Assembly (NCBI GenBank): GCA_030684835.1
Contig: JAUXWZ010000132.1
Span: forward strand, 43,361-107,360
Length of the DNA stretch: 64,000 nucleotides
Direction of reading: 5' to 3'
From: Beijerinckiaceae bacterium
GTDB lineage: Bacteria > Pseudomonadota > Alphaproteobacteria > Rhizobiales > Beijerinckiaceae
The first letter of the stretch is position 1. The number at the start of each line of letters is the position of its first letter. The translations under genes were made by a program, and so were the position numbers. Below the pieces are notes generated by a model. The model ran no database searches, was not told the origin of the DNA, and saw only the letters and a program-made list of their open reading frames with translations. Shown here piece after piece: positions 49,194 to 57,300 of this stretch.

Positions 49194-50530
49194 AGCCCGA
49201 GCCTTTCCGATTGGATGGATGTGAACGTTTGATCGAGTCCGTGCTCCGATCGCATGGCGCGGAAATCGGCCACGCGCGGATCGGACATCTCGAATATCGC
49301 CCGCGACAGGCGCGAATCCTTGGCCAGATAGAAGCGCCCGCCATGGGCTAACGTAATGGCGTCGAGCCGCTCCATCAGCGCAAGCGCCTTGGGGTGCGCG
49401 GGAAAGTCGAGCGCCAGCGTGTACCCTTCCATGGGAAATGAGAAGCGGCTGTCCTGCGCGCCCATGCGCTTAAGTACGGCGAGAAAAGACCCGTGCCCGG
49501 AGGCGGATATCACCGCGAGCAATTCTTCAAGCCCGGTGCGCGAAGCCGCCAGCGGCAGCACGCACTGGAACTGCGCGAAGCCGCGCTTGCCATAAATGCG
49601 GTTCCACTGGTGGATGGAGTCGAGCGGATAGAAATAGCTGTCCCAATCCACAAGCGTCTCGCGCCCGCCGCGCGATCCCTTCAGCCAGTAGAGCGCGTTG
49701 AACGCGCCCACGGTCCATTGATTGAGCGCCCATCCCGGGGCGTCGAAAGGCGTGATCAGCGCGCGCCGCGCGGGCGTAACGAACGGCGCAGGGCGCCGGG
49801 CGACATCGAGTTCGTCAGCCAGCGCGTGTTCGCCCAGCAGCACAATTGAGCGACCAAGGTTGGCGCCACTGGCGAGGCAATCGATCCAGGCGACAGAATA
49901 AGTTGACTCGGCGTTGTCTTCGAACGCGCTCATGGCGGCGGCGAGATTGGGCGCAGGAATACTGCGTTGGCGCAGCCATCCGCTCTCCACGCGCCGCAAG
50001 CGGATGGCGGCGCGCAAAATGACGCCCGTAAGTCCCATGCCGCCCAGCGTCCAGGCGAACAGGTCGGCGTTTTCAGCACGCGAACAACGGCGGATCACAC
50101 CGTCACGCCCGACAACATCGATCCACTCGACGCAGCCGCCGAACGAGCCGTCCTTGTGATGGTTTTTGCCATGCACATCAGCGGCGATGGCGCCGCCCAG
50201 CGTGACGAATTTCGTGCCCGGCGTAACGGACACAAACCATCCGCGCGGCAGAAACACGCTGATGACATCAGCCAGCGTGACGCCTGATTCAGCGACAAGC
50301 AGGCCGCGCTGCGCATCGAAAGAAAGCATGTGCGCAAACGCCGTCATGCTCACGGTCGCGTGCGTGTTGAGCGCGCTGTCGCCGTAAGAACGCCCAAGGC
50401 CCCGCGCAATGGCGGGCGCATTTGCGGTCGTTTTCGCAAGCGCTGCAAGCAAATCCGATTGCGTGCGCGGGCGAAGCACGTTGCAATCTGCAACGGGAAA
50501 GCGACCCCATCCTGACAGGCGCATGATCAC
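49190..50530 (-). CDS. FAD-binding oxidase resembling DprE1 (polyprenyl-phospho-ribose 2'-oxidase)
   Basis: This VAO-type FAD oxidoreductase of about 445 aa shows LSGWGRFPVADCNVLRP near the start, the FAD-binding ARGLGRSYGDSALN (about residues 42-55), and VTLGGAIAADVHGKNHHKDGSFG (about 107-129). The YxxK region QWNRIYGKRGFAQFQCVLP is where DprE1 has its active-site Lys and Cys, and QFQCVLP keeps both the Cys and nearby residues. DprE1 oxidises the 2'-OH of polyprenyl-phospho-ribose. GTG 50530 overlaps the GtrA stop; ATG 50524 is an alternative start. Confidence 0.87.
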   Translation of the reverse strand: MIMRLSGWGRFPVADCNVLRPRTQSDLLAALAKTTANAPAIARGLGRSYGDSALNTHATVSMTAFAHMLSFDAQRGLLVAESGVTLADVISVFLPRGWFVSVTPGTKFVTLGGAIAADVHGKNHHKDGSFGGCVEWIDVVGRDGVIRRCSRAENADLFAWTLGGMGLTGVILRAAIRLRRVESGWLRQRSIPAPNLAAAMSAFEDNAESTYSVAWIDCLASGANLGRSIVLLGEHALADELDVARRPAPFVTPARRALITPFDAPGWALNQWTVGAFNALYWLKGSRGGRETLVDWDSYFYPLDSIHQWNRIYGKRGFAQFQCVLPLAASRTGLEELLAVISASGHGSFLAVLKRMGAQDSRFSFPMEGYTLALDFPAHPKALALMERLDAITLAHGGRFYLAKDSRLSRAIFEMSDPRVADFRAMRSEHGLDQTFTSIQSERLGL

Positions 50531-50943
50531 CTCGCCCGATTGGAAGGCGTGAAGACGAAGCGGCGATCGAGTTCGTACTTGACGACATAACCGATGGCGA
50601 GACCGATCACGGCGCCCAGTTCGCGCATCATGTCAGTGCGCCAGACATACCAGAACCCCGTTTCGAAACCCCAGAAGATCAACGTCGTGACGACGCCCAT
50701 GGCGGTGTAGCGCGAGAACTGCTTGCCATGCGCCGCAGCGCCGCTCGATGCGTCATAGAAAATCCATTTCTTGTCGAGTACATACTTCACGACAAGCCCC
50801 GCGCCAGTGCCCACAAAAATCGCTGCCGCCAGTTCGCCCGGCATGTCGAGCAACGCAAGCACGATGCGTTGTGCGCCCAGATTGGCGAGCGTTGCGATTG
50901 CAGCAAAAGCCGCGTAGCGAACGGCGATCTGTGCGCGTGTCAT
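50527..50943 (-). CDS. GtrA-family small membrane protein
   Basis: A 138-aa protein with four membrane helices (opening VRYAAFAAIATLANLGAQR, then VGTGAGLVVKYVLDKKWIFY, closing IGLAIGYVVKYELDRRFVF). The repeated KYxLDxxWxF/KYELDRRFVF motif is characteristic of GtrA/DPMS_2 proteins, which are thought to flip or support polyprenyl-phosphate-linked sugars. In mycobacteria a GtrA-like protein (Rv3789) accompanies DprE1/DprE2. The track runs the frame far upstream through the UbiA gene in another frame; ATG 50943 is eight bases after the UbiA stop and fits the family. Confidence 0.88.
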   Translation of the reverse strand: MTRAQIAVRYAAFAAIATLANLGAQRIVLALLDMPGELAAAIFVGTGAGLVVKYVLDKKWIFYDASSGAAAHGKQFSRYTAMGVVTTLIFWGFETGFWYVWRTDMMRELGAVIGLAIGYVVKYELDRRFVFTPSNRAR

Positions 50944-50951
50944 CGGCGGCC

Positions 50952-52241
50952 TCACCACCATGTCGCCGCGGCCAGCGCTATGACAATGACGACGCCGCAG
51001 ACGTGGCTGATGCGGTCGCGCAGCGCGAAAACAATAGGATCGTCGTGCATTTCGCCGCGATGGGCGATCATGACAACCCGGCTGATCCAGTAAAGCAGCA
51101 CAGCGCACACCACCCACAAAATTTCCGGCGTCGCATAAAGCCCGGCAACCGTCGTGGCGTTGAGATACAGCGCCAGAACGAGCACTGCGACATAGCCTGC
51201 AGCGACGCTCATCATCTCCACAATAGGCAGATCGACAACCCGGTAGCCGCGTCCGGCCGGCTTGTCGCGTCCCGATTGCAAATTGTCGACGAGTTCCGTC
51301 TGTCGCTTGATGGCGGCCAGCGACAGGAAGATGAAAATCGAAAACGCGAGCAGCCAGACTGAGAGCACGATGCCCGTGGCCGCAGCGCCGGCGACGATGC
51401 GCAACGTGTAGAGCGCCGCCAGCACGCAGACGTCGAGGATCGGCTCGCGTTTCAAACGCAGCGAATAGACGGTCGTCAAAATAGTATATCCGCATAGCGC
51501 CGCGACAAATTGCGACCCGGCAAAAAGCGCCAGCCCGAGCCCCGCGACAAGACAAACCAGGGCTAGTACGCCGGCATGCGCAAGCGGAACGGCGCCCGAC
51601 GCCATGGGCCTGAATCGCTTGCGTGGGTGCGCGCGGTCGGACGACAGGTCGAGGAGATCGTTGAGGATATAAACGCTGGACGCCACAAGACAGAATGCGG
51701 CGAAAGCGATGAGGGTAAGCGCCAGCGTTTGAAAATCGAATCGGTGCGCCGCGATCATCGGCAGGAACACCAGCAGGTTCTTGACCCATTGATGCGGGCG
51801 CAGCGCCTTTATGTAAGGCGCTATCCCACCCGTAGGCGCAGCCGACGCCCCGGCAACATATTCTACGCCTGCCCCGTCAAAACGCGACGCAAGCCACGCG
51901 GCGCGGTCAGCGCCGGCAGGCGCATCGCCCACCGCCTCATCGACGATATCCAGCGCATCTGCAAAGCGGCGCGCGAGTTCGTCCGGCGCGTGCGTGACCA
52001 GCACAACACGCCGGCCCGCCGCGCGCGCGTCGCGCATAGCTTCAACCACAGCAGCAGTCATGGGGAGCTTTGCCAGATCGGCAGCGCTGGCGTGCCGTAA
52101 GTAGCTCGTCGCCTTCGGCGCGCCGGAAAGCAGCGTGCGCCACCCGCCATCGCCCAGCACACGCCAAAATTCCTCACGCGCCAGGTCGGTCCGCAGCAAG
52201 CTGGTATCAAGATCGACAATCAGGGGCTTGACGTGTGACAT
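50952..52241 (-). CDS. UbiA-family phosphoribosyltransferase-like protein with degenerate N-terminal HAD domain
   Basis: Residues about 145-429 form a nine-helix UbiA prenyltransferase with NDLLDLSSDRAHPRKRFRP. That matches the NDxxDxxxDRxHPxKxxRP signature of decaprenyl-phosphate 5-phosphoribosyltransferase (Rv3806c) and NoeC, not of UbiA, MenA or CyoE quinone/haem enzymes. The reaction would join PRPP to a polyprenyl phosphate. Residues 1-140 resemble a HAD phosphatase (PLIVDLDTSLLRTDL, RRVVLVTHAPDEL). The expected final acidic motif (GDSxxD type) reads EYVAGASAAPTG and lacks its Asp residues. First gene of the four-gene operon. Confidence 0.88.
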   Translation of the reverse strand: MSHVKPLIVDLDTSLLRTDLAREEFWRVLGDGGWRTLLSGAPKATSYLRHASAADLAKLPMTAAVVEAMRDARAAGRRVVLVTHAPDELARRFADALDIVDEAVGDAPAGADRAAWLASRFDGAGVEYVAGASAAPTGGIAPYIKALRPHQWVKNLLVFLPMIAAHRFDFQTLALTLIAFAAFCLVASSVYILNDLLDLSSDRAHPRKRFRPMASGAVPLAHAGVLALVCLVAGLGLALFAGSQFVAALCGYTILTTVYSLRLKREPILDVCVLAALYTLRIVAGAAATGIVLSVWLLAFSIFIFLSLAAIKRQTELVDNLQSGRDKPAGRGYRVVDLPIVEMMSVAAGYVAVLVLALYLNATTVAGLYATPEILWVVCAVLLYWISRVVMIAHRGEMHDDPIVFALRDRISHVCGVVIVIALAAATWW

Positions 52242-52621
52242 CGAGGCCTTTGCAACATGACCGTCGCAGCGTGCAACGTAATCGTCCGGCTAGAGCGCAG
52301 ACGCGGCGGTTATGCCAATCTACGACGCAAGTCTGGCGCCCCGGTTAACGCACCGCGCCGCACAATAGACCCACTGGAAGCCCAGCGGACTTCGCGCTTC
52401 ACAGATCGTTAATCAAGTCCGGTAATGATTGTGAAACTATTTGGACCCCGCTCCGGGGTTTAAAGTCGGGGACGCGCCCGGGAGGGAATGTCCTTCATGT
52501 TGCGCCCTCTGGCTCGCGTCCAGCCATTAAAGTGTCGGATTTCGCCCTCACTGATGCTACCTTCATTTCGCGTGGTGAATTCCGCGTGGTGATTTTGGAT
52601 CCCATCCTCATGGATTGCCCA
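52242..52621. other. Divergent intergenic region between the pentose-lipid operon and DUF3108
   Basis: This 380-base stretch must hold the promoters of both directions. It contains an ACCCCG/CGGGGT hairpin at 52445-52459 and a GGAGGG sequence at 52481 followed by a short frame (ATG 52488 or 52497 to TGA 52592, 31-34 codons). A short direct repeat CGCGTGGTGA(A/T)TT occurs twice near 52568-52597. TTAAC and GTTAA half-sites occur, but no full CtrA box is seen. Confidence 0.4.
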
Positions 52622-53503
52622 ATGACCCGTCCAACGATTTGGTCCCTGACCGGTAATCCGACAAACATTTTGCGGCGCATGGCGATTGCCGGCGCGCTGG
52701 CGACAGGCCCTCTTGCCGCTGTGACCTTCGCGCCCAGCTCTGCGGCCGCGGCTGATTCGCTGAAGGTTGGCTATTCCATCCGGCTGCTGGGCCTGTCCAT
52801 GGGCTCCGCCGGACTGAACGCGACACTCAGCCCTTCAAGCTACAATATGGAGATCTCCGCGCAGCTCTCCGGCCTGGCTTCCGTTGTTTCACGGGCGCAG
52901 GGAGGCGCGCGGTCCAGCGGGTCCATCGAACAGGGGCGCGTCATGTCGCGCACCTATGCGACGGCATCATCCAACAGCAAGGAAACGCGCACGGTCCGCA
53001 TGGCGCTCAATTCGGGCGCGGTGCGCTCGGTGGAGGTGTCGCCCCCGCTCGATCCCCATCCTGACCGCGTACCCGTGACCGACGCCCACAAGCGCGGCGT
53101 TATCGACCCCCTGAGCGCCCTCGTCATGCCGGTGGCGGGTCGCGAACTCATTGGCCCCGCGTCGTGCGAACGCACCATTCCCATTTTCGACGGCTACGCG
53201 CGGTTTGATGTCACGCTCTCCTACGCCGGAACGCAGCAGGTCCGCTCGGCGGCCTACACGGGCCCCGTGGCTGTTTGCAAGGCGCGGTACAAGGCTATTG
53301 CCGGCCATCGCGCCAATCGCAAGCAGACGAATTACATGGAAAATAATCGCCAGATAGAAGTCTGGCTGATGCCGGTCGAAGGCGCGCGGGTTGTCACGCC
53401 CTACAAAATCGCACTGGCCACTCAAATCGGACAGCTCGTCATCGAGGCGACGAGAGTGTCGGTGGCGTCAACCGGCGGCGGTTCCCAGAGCGCCTCTCGC
53501 TAA
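52622..53503 (+). CDS. DUF3108 domain-containing exported protein
   Basis: An N-terminal segment (ILRRMAIAGALATGPLAAVTFAPSSAAAA) is a signal peptide. The remaining 250 residues match DUF3108, a predicted beta-rich periplasmic protein that may resemble a lipid- or polymer-binding barrel. Motifs are LKVGYSIRLLGLSMGSAGL near the mature N-terminus, DPLSALVMPV in the middle, and VWLMPVEGARVVTPYKI near the end. The exact start is uncertain: ATG 52622, ATG 52610 and GTG 52532 are in frame, none with a strong Shine-Dalgarno sequence. It is normally beside rpmB in this order of bacteria. The function is unknown. Confidence 0.88.
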   Translation: MTRPTIWSLTGNPTNILRRMAIAGALATGPLAAVTFAPSSAAAADSLKVGYSIRLLGLSMGSAGLNATLSPSSYNMEISAQLSGLASVVSRAQGGARSSGSIEQGRVMSRTYATASSNSKETRTVRMALNSGAVRSVEVSPPLDPHPDRVPVTDAHKRGVIDPLSALVMPVAGRELIGPASCERTIPIFDGYARFDVTLSYAGTQQVRSAAYTGPVAVCKARYKAIAGHRANRKQTNYMENNRQIEVWLMPVEGARVVTPYKIALATQIGQLVIEATRVSVASTGGGSQSASR

Positions 53504-53573
53504 TTTGACGATGGGGGGCTTCCCCTGCGCCCGCCCTGCAAGTAGCCGGCAAGTCGCCTGCGAGGGGAAAGCC

Positions 53574-54017
53574 ATGCCGAGCACTATTCGTCTGCATCGG
53601 GTTCTGACGACCAGCCCGGACAAGGCGTACCGCGCCTTCATTGAGGCGGATGCGTTGGCGAAGTGGCTGCCGCCCAACGGTTTCGTGTGCACCGTGCATC
53701 ATCTGGAGGCCAAGGTCGGCGGAACATTCCGGATGTCATTCCGGAACTTCACCACGAGGGACAGTCATTCGTTTGGCGGCGAGTACATCGAGCTGACGCC
53801 CGATGAACGCATCGTTTACACGGACAAATTCGACGACCCGGGCCTTCCCGGCGAAATGCGCGTCGAGGTGTCCTTTAAGCGGGTCGCTGTCGGCACAGAG
53901 GTCGACATCAGGCAGTCGGGTGTGCCCGACGTCATCCCGCCGGAAGCCTGCTATCTCGGCTGGCAGGAGTCGCTGCAAAATTTGGCTCGGCTCGTCGAGC
54001 CCGACATTCGCAGTTAG
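53574..54017 (+). CDS. SRPBCC/AHSA1-domain protein
   Basis: This 147-aa protein has the Aha1-type SRPBCC helix-grip fold. HRVLTTSPDKAYRAFIEADALAKWLPPNG at the N-terminus, GGTFRMSFRNF and YTDKFDDPGLPGEM are typical of the AHSA1/START-like hydrophobic-ligand-binding family. GAGGGG six bases before ATG 53574 supports the start; the track begins at 53391 within DUF3108. It is followed by 293 noncoding bases rich in GANTC sites. No specific ligand is known. Confidence 0.9.
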   Translation: MPSTIRLHRVLTTSPDKAYRAFIEADALAKWLPPNGFVCTVHHLEAKVGGTFRMSFRNFTTRDSHSFGGEYIELTPDERIVYTDKFDDPGLPGEMRVEVSFKRVAVGTEVDIRQSGVPDVIPPEACYLGWQESLQNLARLVEPDIRS

Positions 54018-54042
54018 CGCTTGATCGCGACAGTGAGCGCTT

Positions 54043-54209
54043 GACTCGGCAAGCAATCAGAGTCCGTCCGCACAGCCTTTCCTCGCGCCCATCGAGTCTT
54101 CGCGAATCGCTGTTGAGTCGAGGTCGATCACAACAAGTGGTTCAACTTAGCCTCGGACCCGCTAAATCTTGCGATGAACAAAACATGACTCCTGTCGAGT
54201 CTTCGATTC
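54043..54209. promoter_or_regulatory. Cluster of eight GANTC (CcrM) sites upstream of the SUV3-like helicase gene
   Basis: GANTC occurs at 54043, 54060, 54094, 54104, 54115, 54187, 54197 and 54205, all in a noncoding gap of 293 bases (54018-54310). One site per 256 bases is expected in random DNA, so one would expect fewer than one in this stretch. GANTC is the target of the cell-cycle methyltransferase CcrM of alphaproteobacteria and is read by GcrA at promoters. An 11-base repeat, TCGAGTCTTCG, occurs at 54092 and 54195. No coding sequence is seen in the gap. Confidence 0.7.
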
Positions 54210-54310
54210 GCCCCCGGTATGTTCGCGACCCGTTCGTCAAACGCCGCTTTCGCTGTCCCAAACGTTCGATTGTGGTACAAACATCGCGGCCGAGGAGCTA
54301 GCCTGCCCAC

Positions 54311-57300
54311 ATGAACCCATTTTCACCCGCCTCGTCGGCGGGTCAGAGCCCGGCCCCGGCGCGGCCCGTGGGCGCGGTGCTCGGTCCCACAAACACCGGC
54401 AAGACACATCTCGCCATTGAGCGCATGCTTGGTCATTCGAGCGGCGTCATCGGCCTGCCGCTGCGCCTGCTGGCTCGGGAGGTCTACAACAAGGTCGTCG
54501 CGCGCGTCGGGGCGGATCAGGTCGCTCTCATCACCGGTGAGGAAAAGATCAAGCCGCGCAACGCGCGGTACTGGATCGCAACCGTTGAAGCCATGCCCCG
54601 CGATCTCGACGTCGCCTTTGTGGCGGTGGACGAAATCCAGCTCGCAGCCGACCTTGACCGTGGCCACACTTTCACTGACCGGCTTCTGAACCGTCGCGGC
54701 CGCGATGAAACGATGATGATCGGCGCCGCCACCATCGCGCCCGCGCTCGAACGGCTCTTGCCCAACGTGACGTTTGTGTCGCGGCCGCGCCTCTCCAATC
54801 TCACCTTCGTGGGCGAGCATAAGCTGTCGCGCCTACCCCGGCGCAGCGCCATTGTGGCCTTTTCGGCGGAGGAAGTTTACGCCATCGCCGAGTTGATCCG
54901 CCGCCAACGCGGCGGCGCCGCCGTGGTGCTGGGGGCCCTGTCGCCGCGCACACGCAACGCGCAGGTTGCGATGTATCAAGCTGGCGAGGTCGATTTCATC
55001 GTCGCGACCGACGCTATCGGCATGGGGCTCAATCTCGATGTGGATCATGTCGCCTTCGCCAGCGACCGGAAATTCGACGGCTGGCAATACCGCCGCCTCA
55101 ACCCCGCGGAATTCGCCCAGATTGCAGGCCGCGCGGGCCGCCACGCCAATGACGGCACGTTTGGCACGACAGGCCGCTGCCCCCCCTTCGAGGAAGAACT
55201 GGTCGAGGCGCTGGAGACGCACCGCTTCGACACAGTGTCGACCCTGCAATGGCGAAACGCCGATCTCGATTTCTCCACCATCGACAGTCTTCAAAACACG
55301 CTGGAACGCGAGCCTGGGCGCCCCGGATTGACCCGCGCGCCGCTCAACGAAGACATGATCGTGCTGGATATTCTCTCGCGCGACCCCCGCGTAAGGCGCA
55401 TCGCAGCCACCAAAGCCGACGTCCAAAGGCTGTGGGAGGCGTGCCAGGTGCCAGATTATCGCAAGGTGTCACCCTCCGCACACGCCGAACTGGTGGACAC
55501 GCTTTACGGGTTCGTCGTGCGCGCCGGACGGGTGCCAGACGACTGGTTTGCCAAGCAATTGCAGGCCTGCGACCGCACCACAGGGGACATCGACGCCCTG
55601 TCGGCGCGCATCGCGCAGGTGCGTACCTACAACTTCATTGCCAATCGTCCCGACTGGCTGAGTGATCCCGAGCATTGGCAGGGCGTCACGCGTCAGGTAG
55701 AGGACAACCTGTCCGACGCTCTGCACGAGAGATTGACCCACAGGTTCGTGGACAGGCGAACCAGCGTGCTCATGCGCCGATTAAGAGAGAATGCGATGCT
55801 CGAAGCGGAAATTACAGCGGCGGGAGACGTCCTCGTCGAAGGACAGCATATCGGTCTCCTGCACGGTTTCCGATTTACACCGGACCCTCAGGCTGAAGGC
55901 GAGGCGCAGCGCACGCTGAACGCCGCCGCGTTGAAGGCGCTGGCGAACGAACTTGAAGGCCGCGCTCAGAGGGTGAGCGACGCCGTCGATCAGGCGTTCG
56001 TGCTGGCCCATGACGGCGTCATGCGCTGGCTTGGCGAGCCCGTGGGCAAACTCAGCTCCGGCGATCACATCCTCAAGCCGCGCGTGCGTGTGCTTTCCGA
56101 CGATCAACTGCCCGCAGCGTCGCTGGAACTTGTGCAGCGCCGGCTCAATCTGTGGATTGATCAGCATGTAAAGAAACTGCTGGGGCCGTTGCTTGATCTT
56201 GAAAGTGGCGAAGGCCTTGAGGGCATCGCGCGCGGCGTCGCGTTTCAGGTTGGCGAATCGCTTGGCGTGCTGGAGCGCTCCAAGGTCGCCAACGATATCA
56301 AGTCGCTTGATCAGAACGCGCGCGGCGCGCTGCGCAAGCTGGGCGTGCGCTTTGGCGCCCATCACATCTACGTTCAGCCCCTGCTGAAGCCTGCGCCCCG
56401 GGCGTTGGCTGCGCAATTGTGGGCGCTCAAGCACGGCGGTCTAGAGGTCGTGAAGGGCTTCGACGAAGTGCCCCATCTGGCGGCATCCGGTCGCACCTCC
56501 TTTGCGGCCGACAAGGAAGCGCCGCGCGGGCTCTATCTGGCCGCCGGTTTCCGCGTCTGCGGCGAGCGCGTCGTTCGCGTCGACATTCTCGAAAGACTGG
56601 CCGATCTCATACGCCCCGCCATCGCCTATCGTCCTGGCGTCACTCCCGGCGAGCCCCCGGCGGGCGCAGCCGACGGCGACGGGTTCGTCGTCACGGTCGC
56701 CATGACCTCGCTGGTCGGCTGTTCGGGCGAGGCCTTCGCCTCGATCCTAAAGTCGCTCGGCTATGGGTCGGAGAAGCGCAAGGGCCCGGCGATCACCGTG
56801 CCGCTCGTCGCCGCCGCCGCGACCACGCCCATCATCGCCTCGCCCGCAGCGGACACCAAGGCGGAAAGCGCTGACGAAGCGACGACAGATTCCAGCGCTT
56901 CAGAAGAAACAACCAGCGAGGTGACAGCCGAACCTCAAGCTGCTGCAGAAGCAGCGCCTGCGGCGGAGACGCCCACGGAAGCCGCCGTAGAGAGCGAAAG
57001 CCAGGCAGAAGCTGCTGCGCCAGAGGTTGAGGCGCCTTTGGCCGAGCCGGAAGCGCCTGCAGCCGAGCCGGAAGCGCCTGCAACCGAGCCGGAAGCGCCT
57101 GCGGCTGAGACGGAAGCGCCTGCGACCGAGCCGGAAGCGCCTGCAGCCGAGCCAGAAGCGCCTGCGGCTGAGACGGAAGCGCCTGCGGCTGAAGTCGCCG
57201 CGAGCGATCAGGCCGTGAGCGAAGACGCTGGCGAGGCCATCACCCAAGCGTCCGGCCCGGACGTTGTTGAAGCCTCGGGCGAACCTGCAACAGAAGACGA

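Noticed and set aside
50952-52241. UbiA protein as 4-hydroxybenzoate or haem O prenyltransferase
   Set aside because: The NDxxD region continues as DRAHPRKRFRP, the phosphoribosyltransferase branch, and the gene is tied to DprE1/DprE2-like genes.
54018-54310. Replication origin
   Set aside because: The GANTC cluster prompted the idea, but I see no DnaA-box array (TTATCCACA) and no AT-rich unwinding element.
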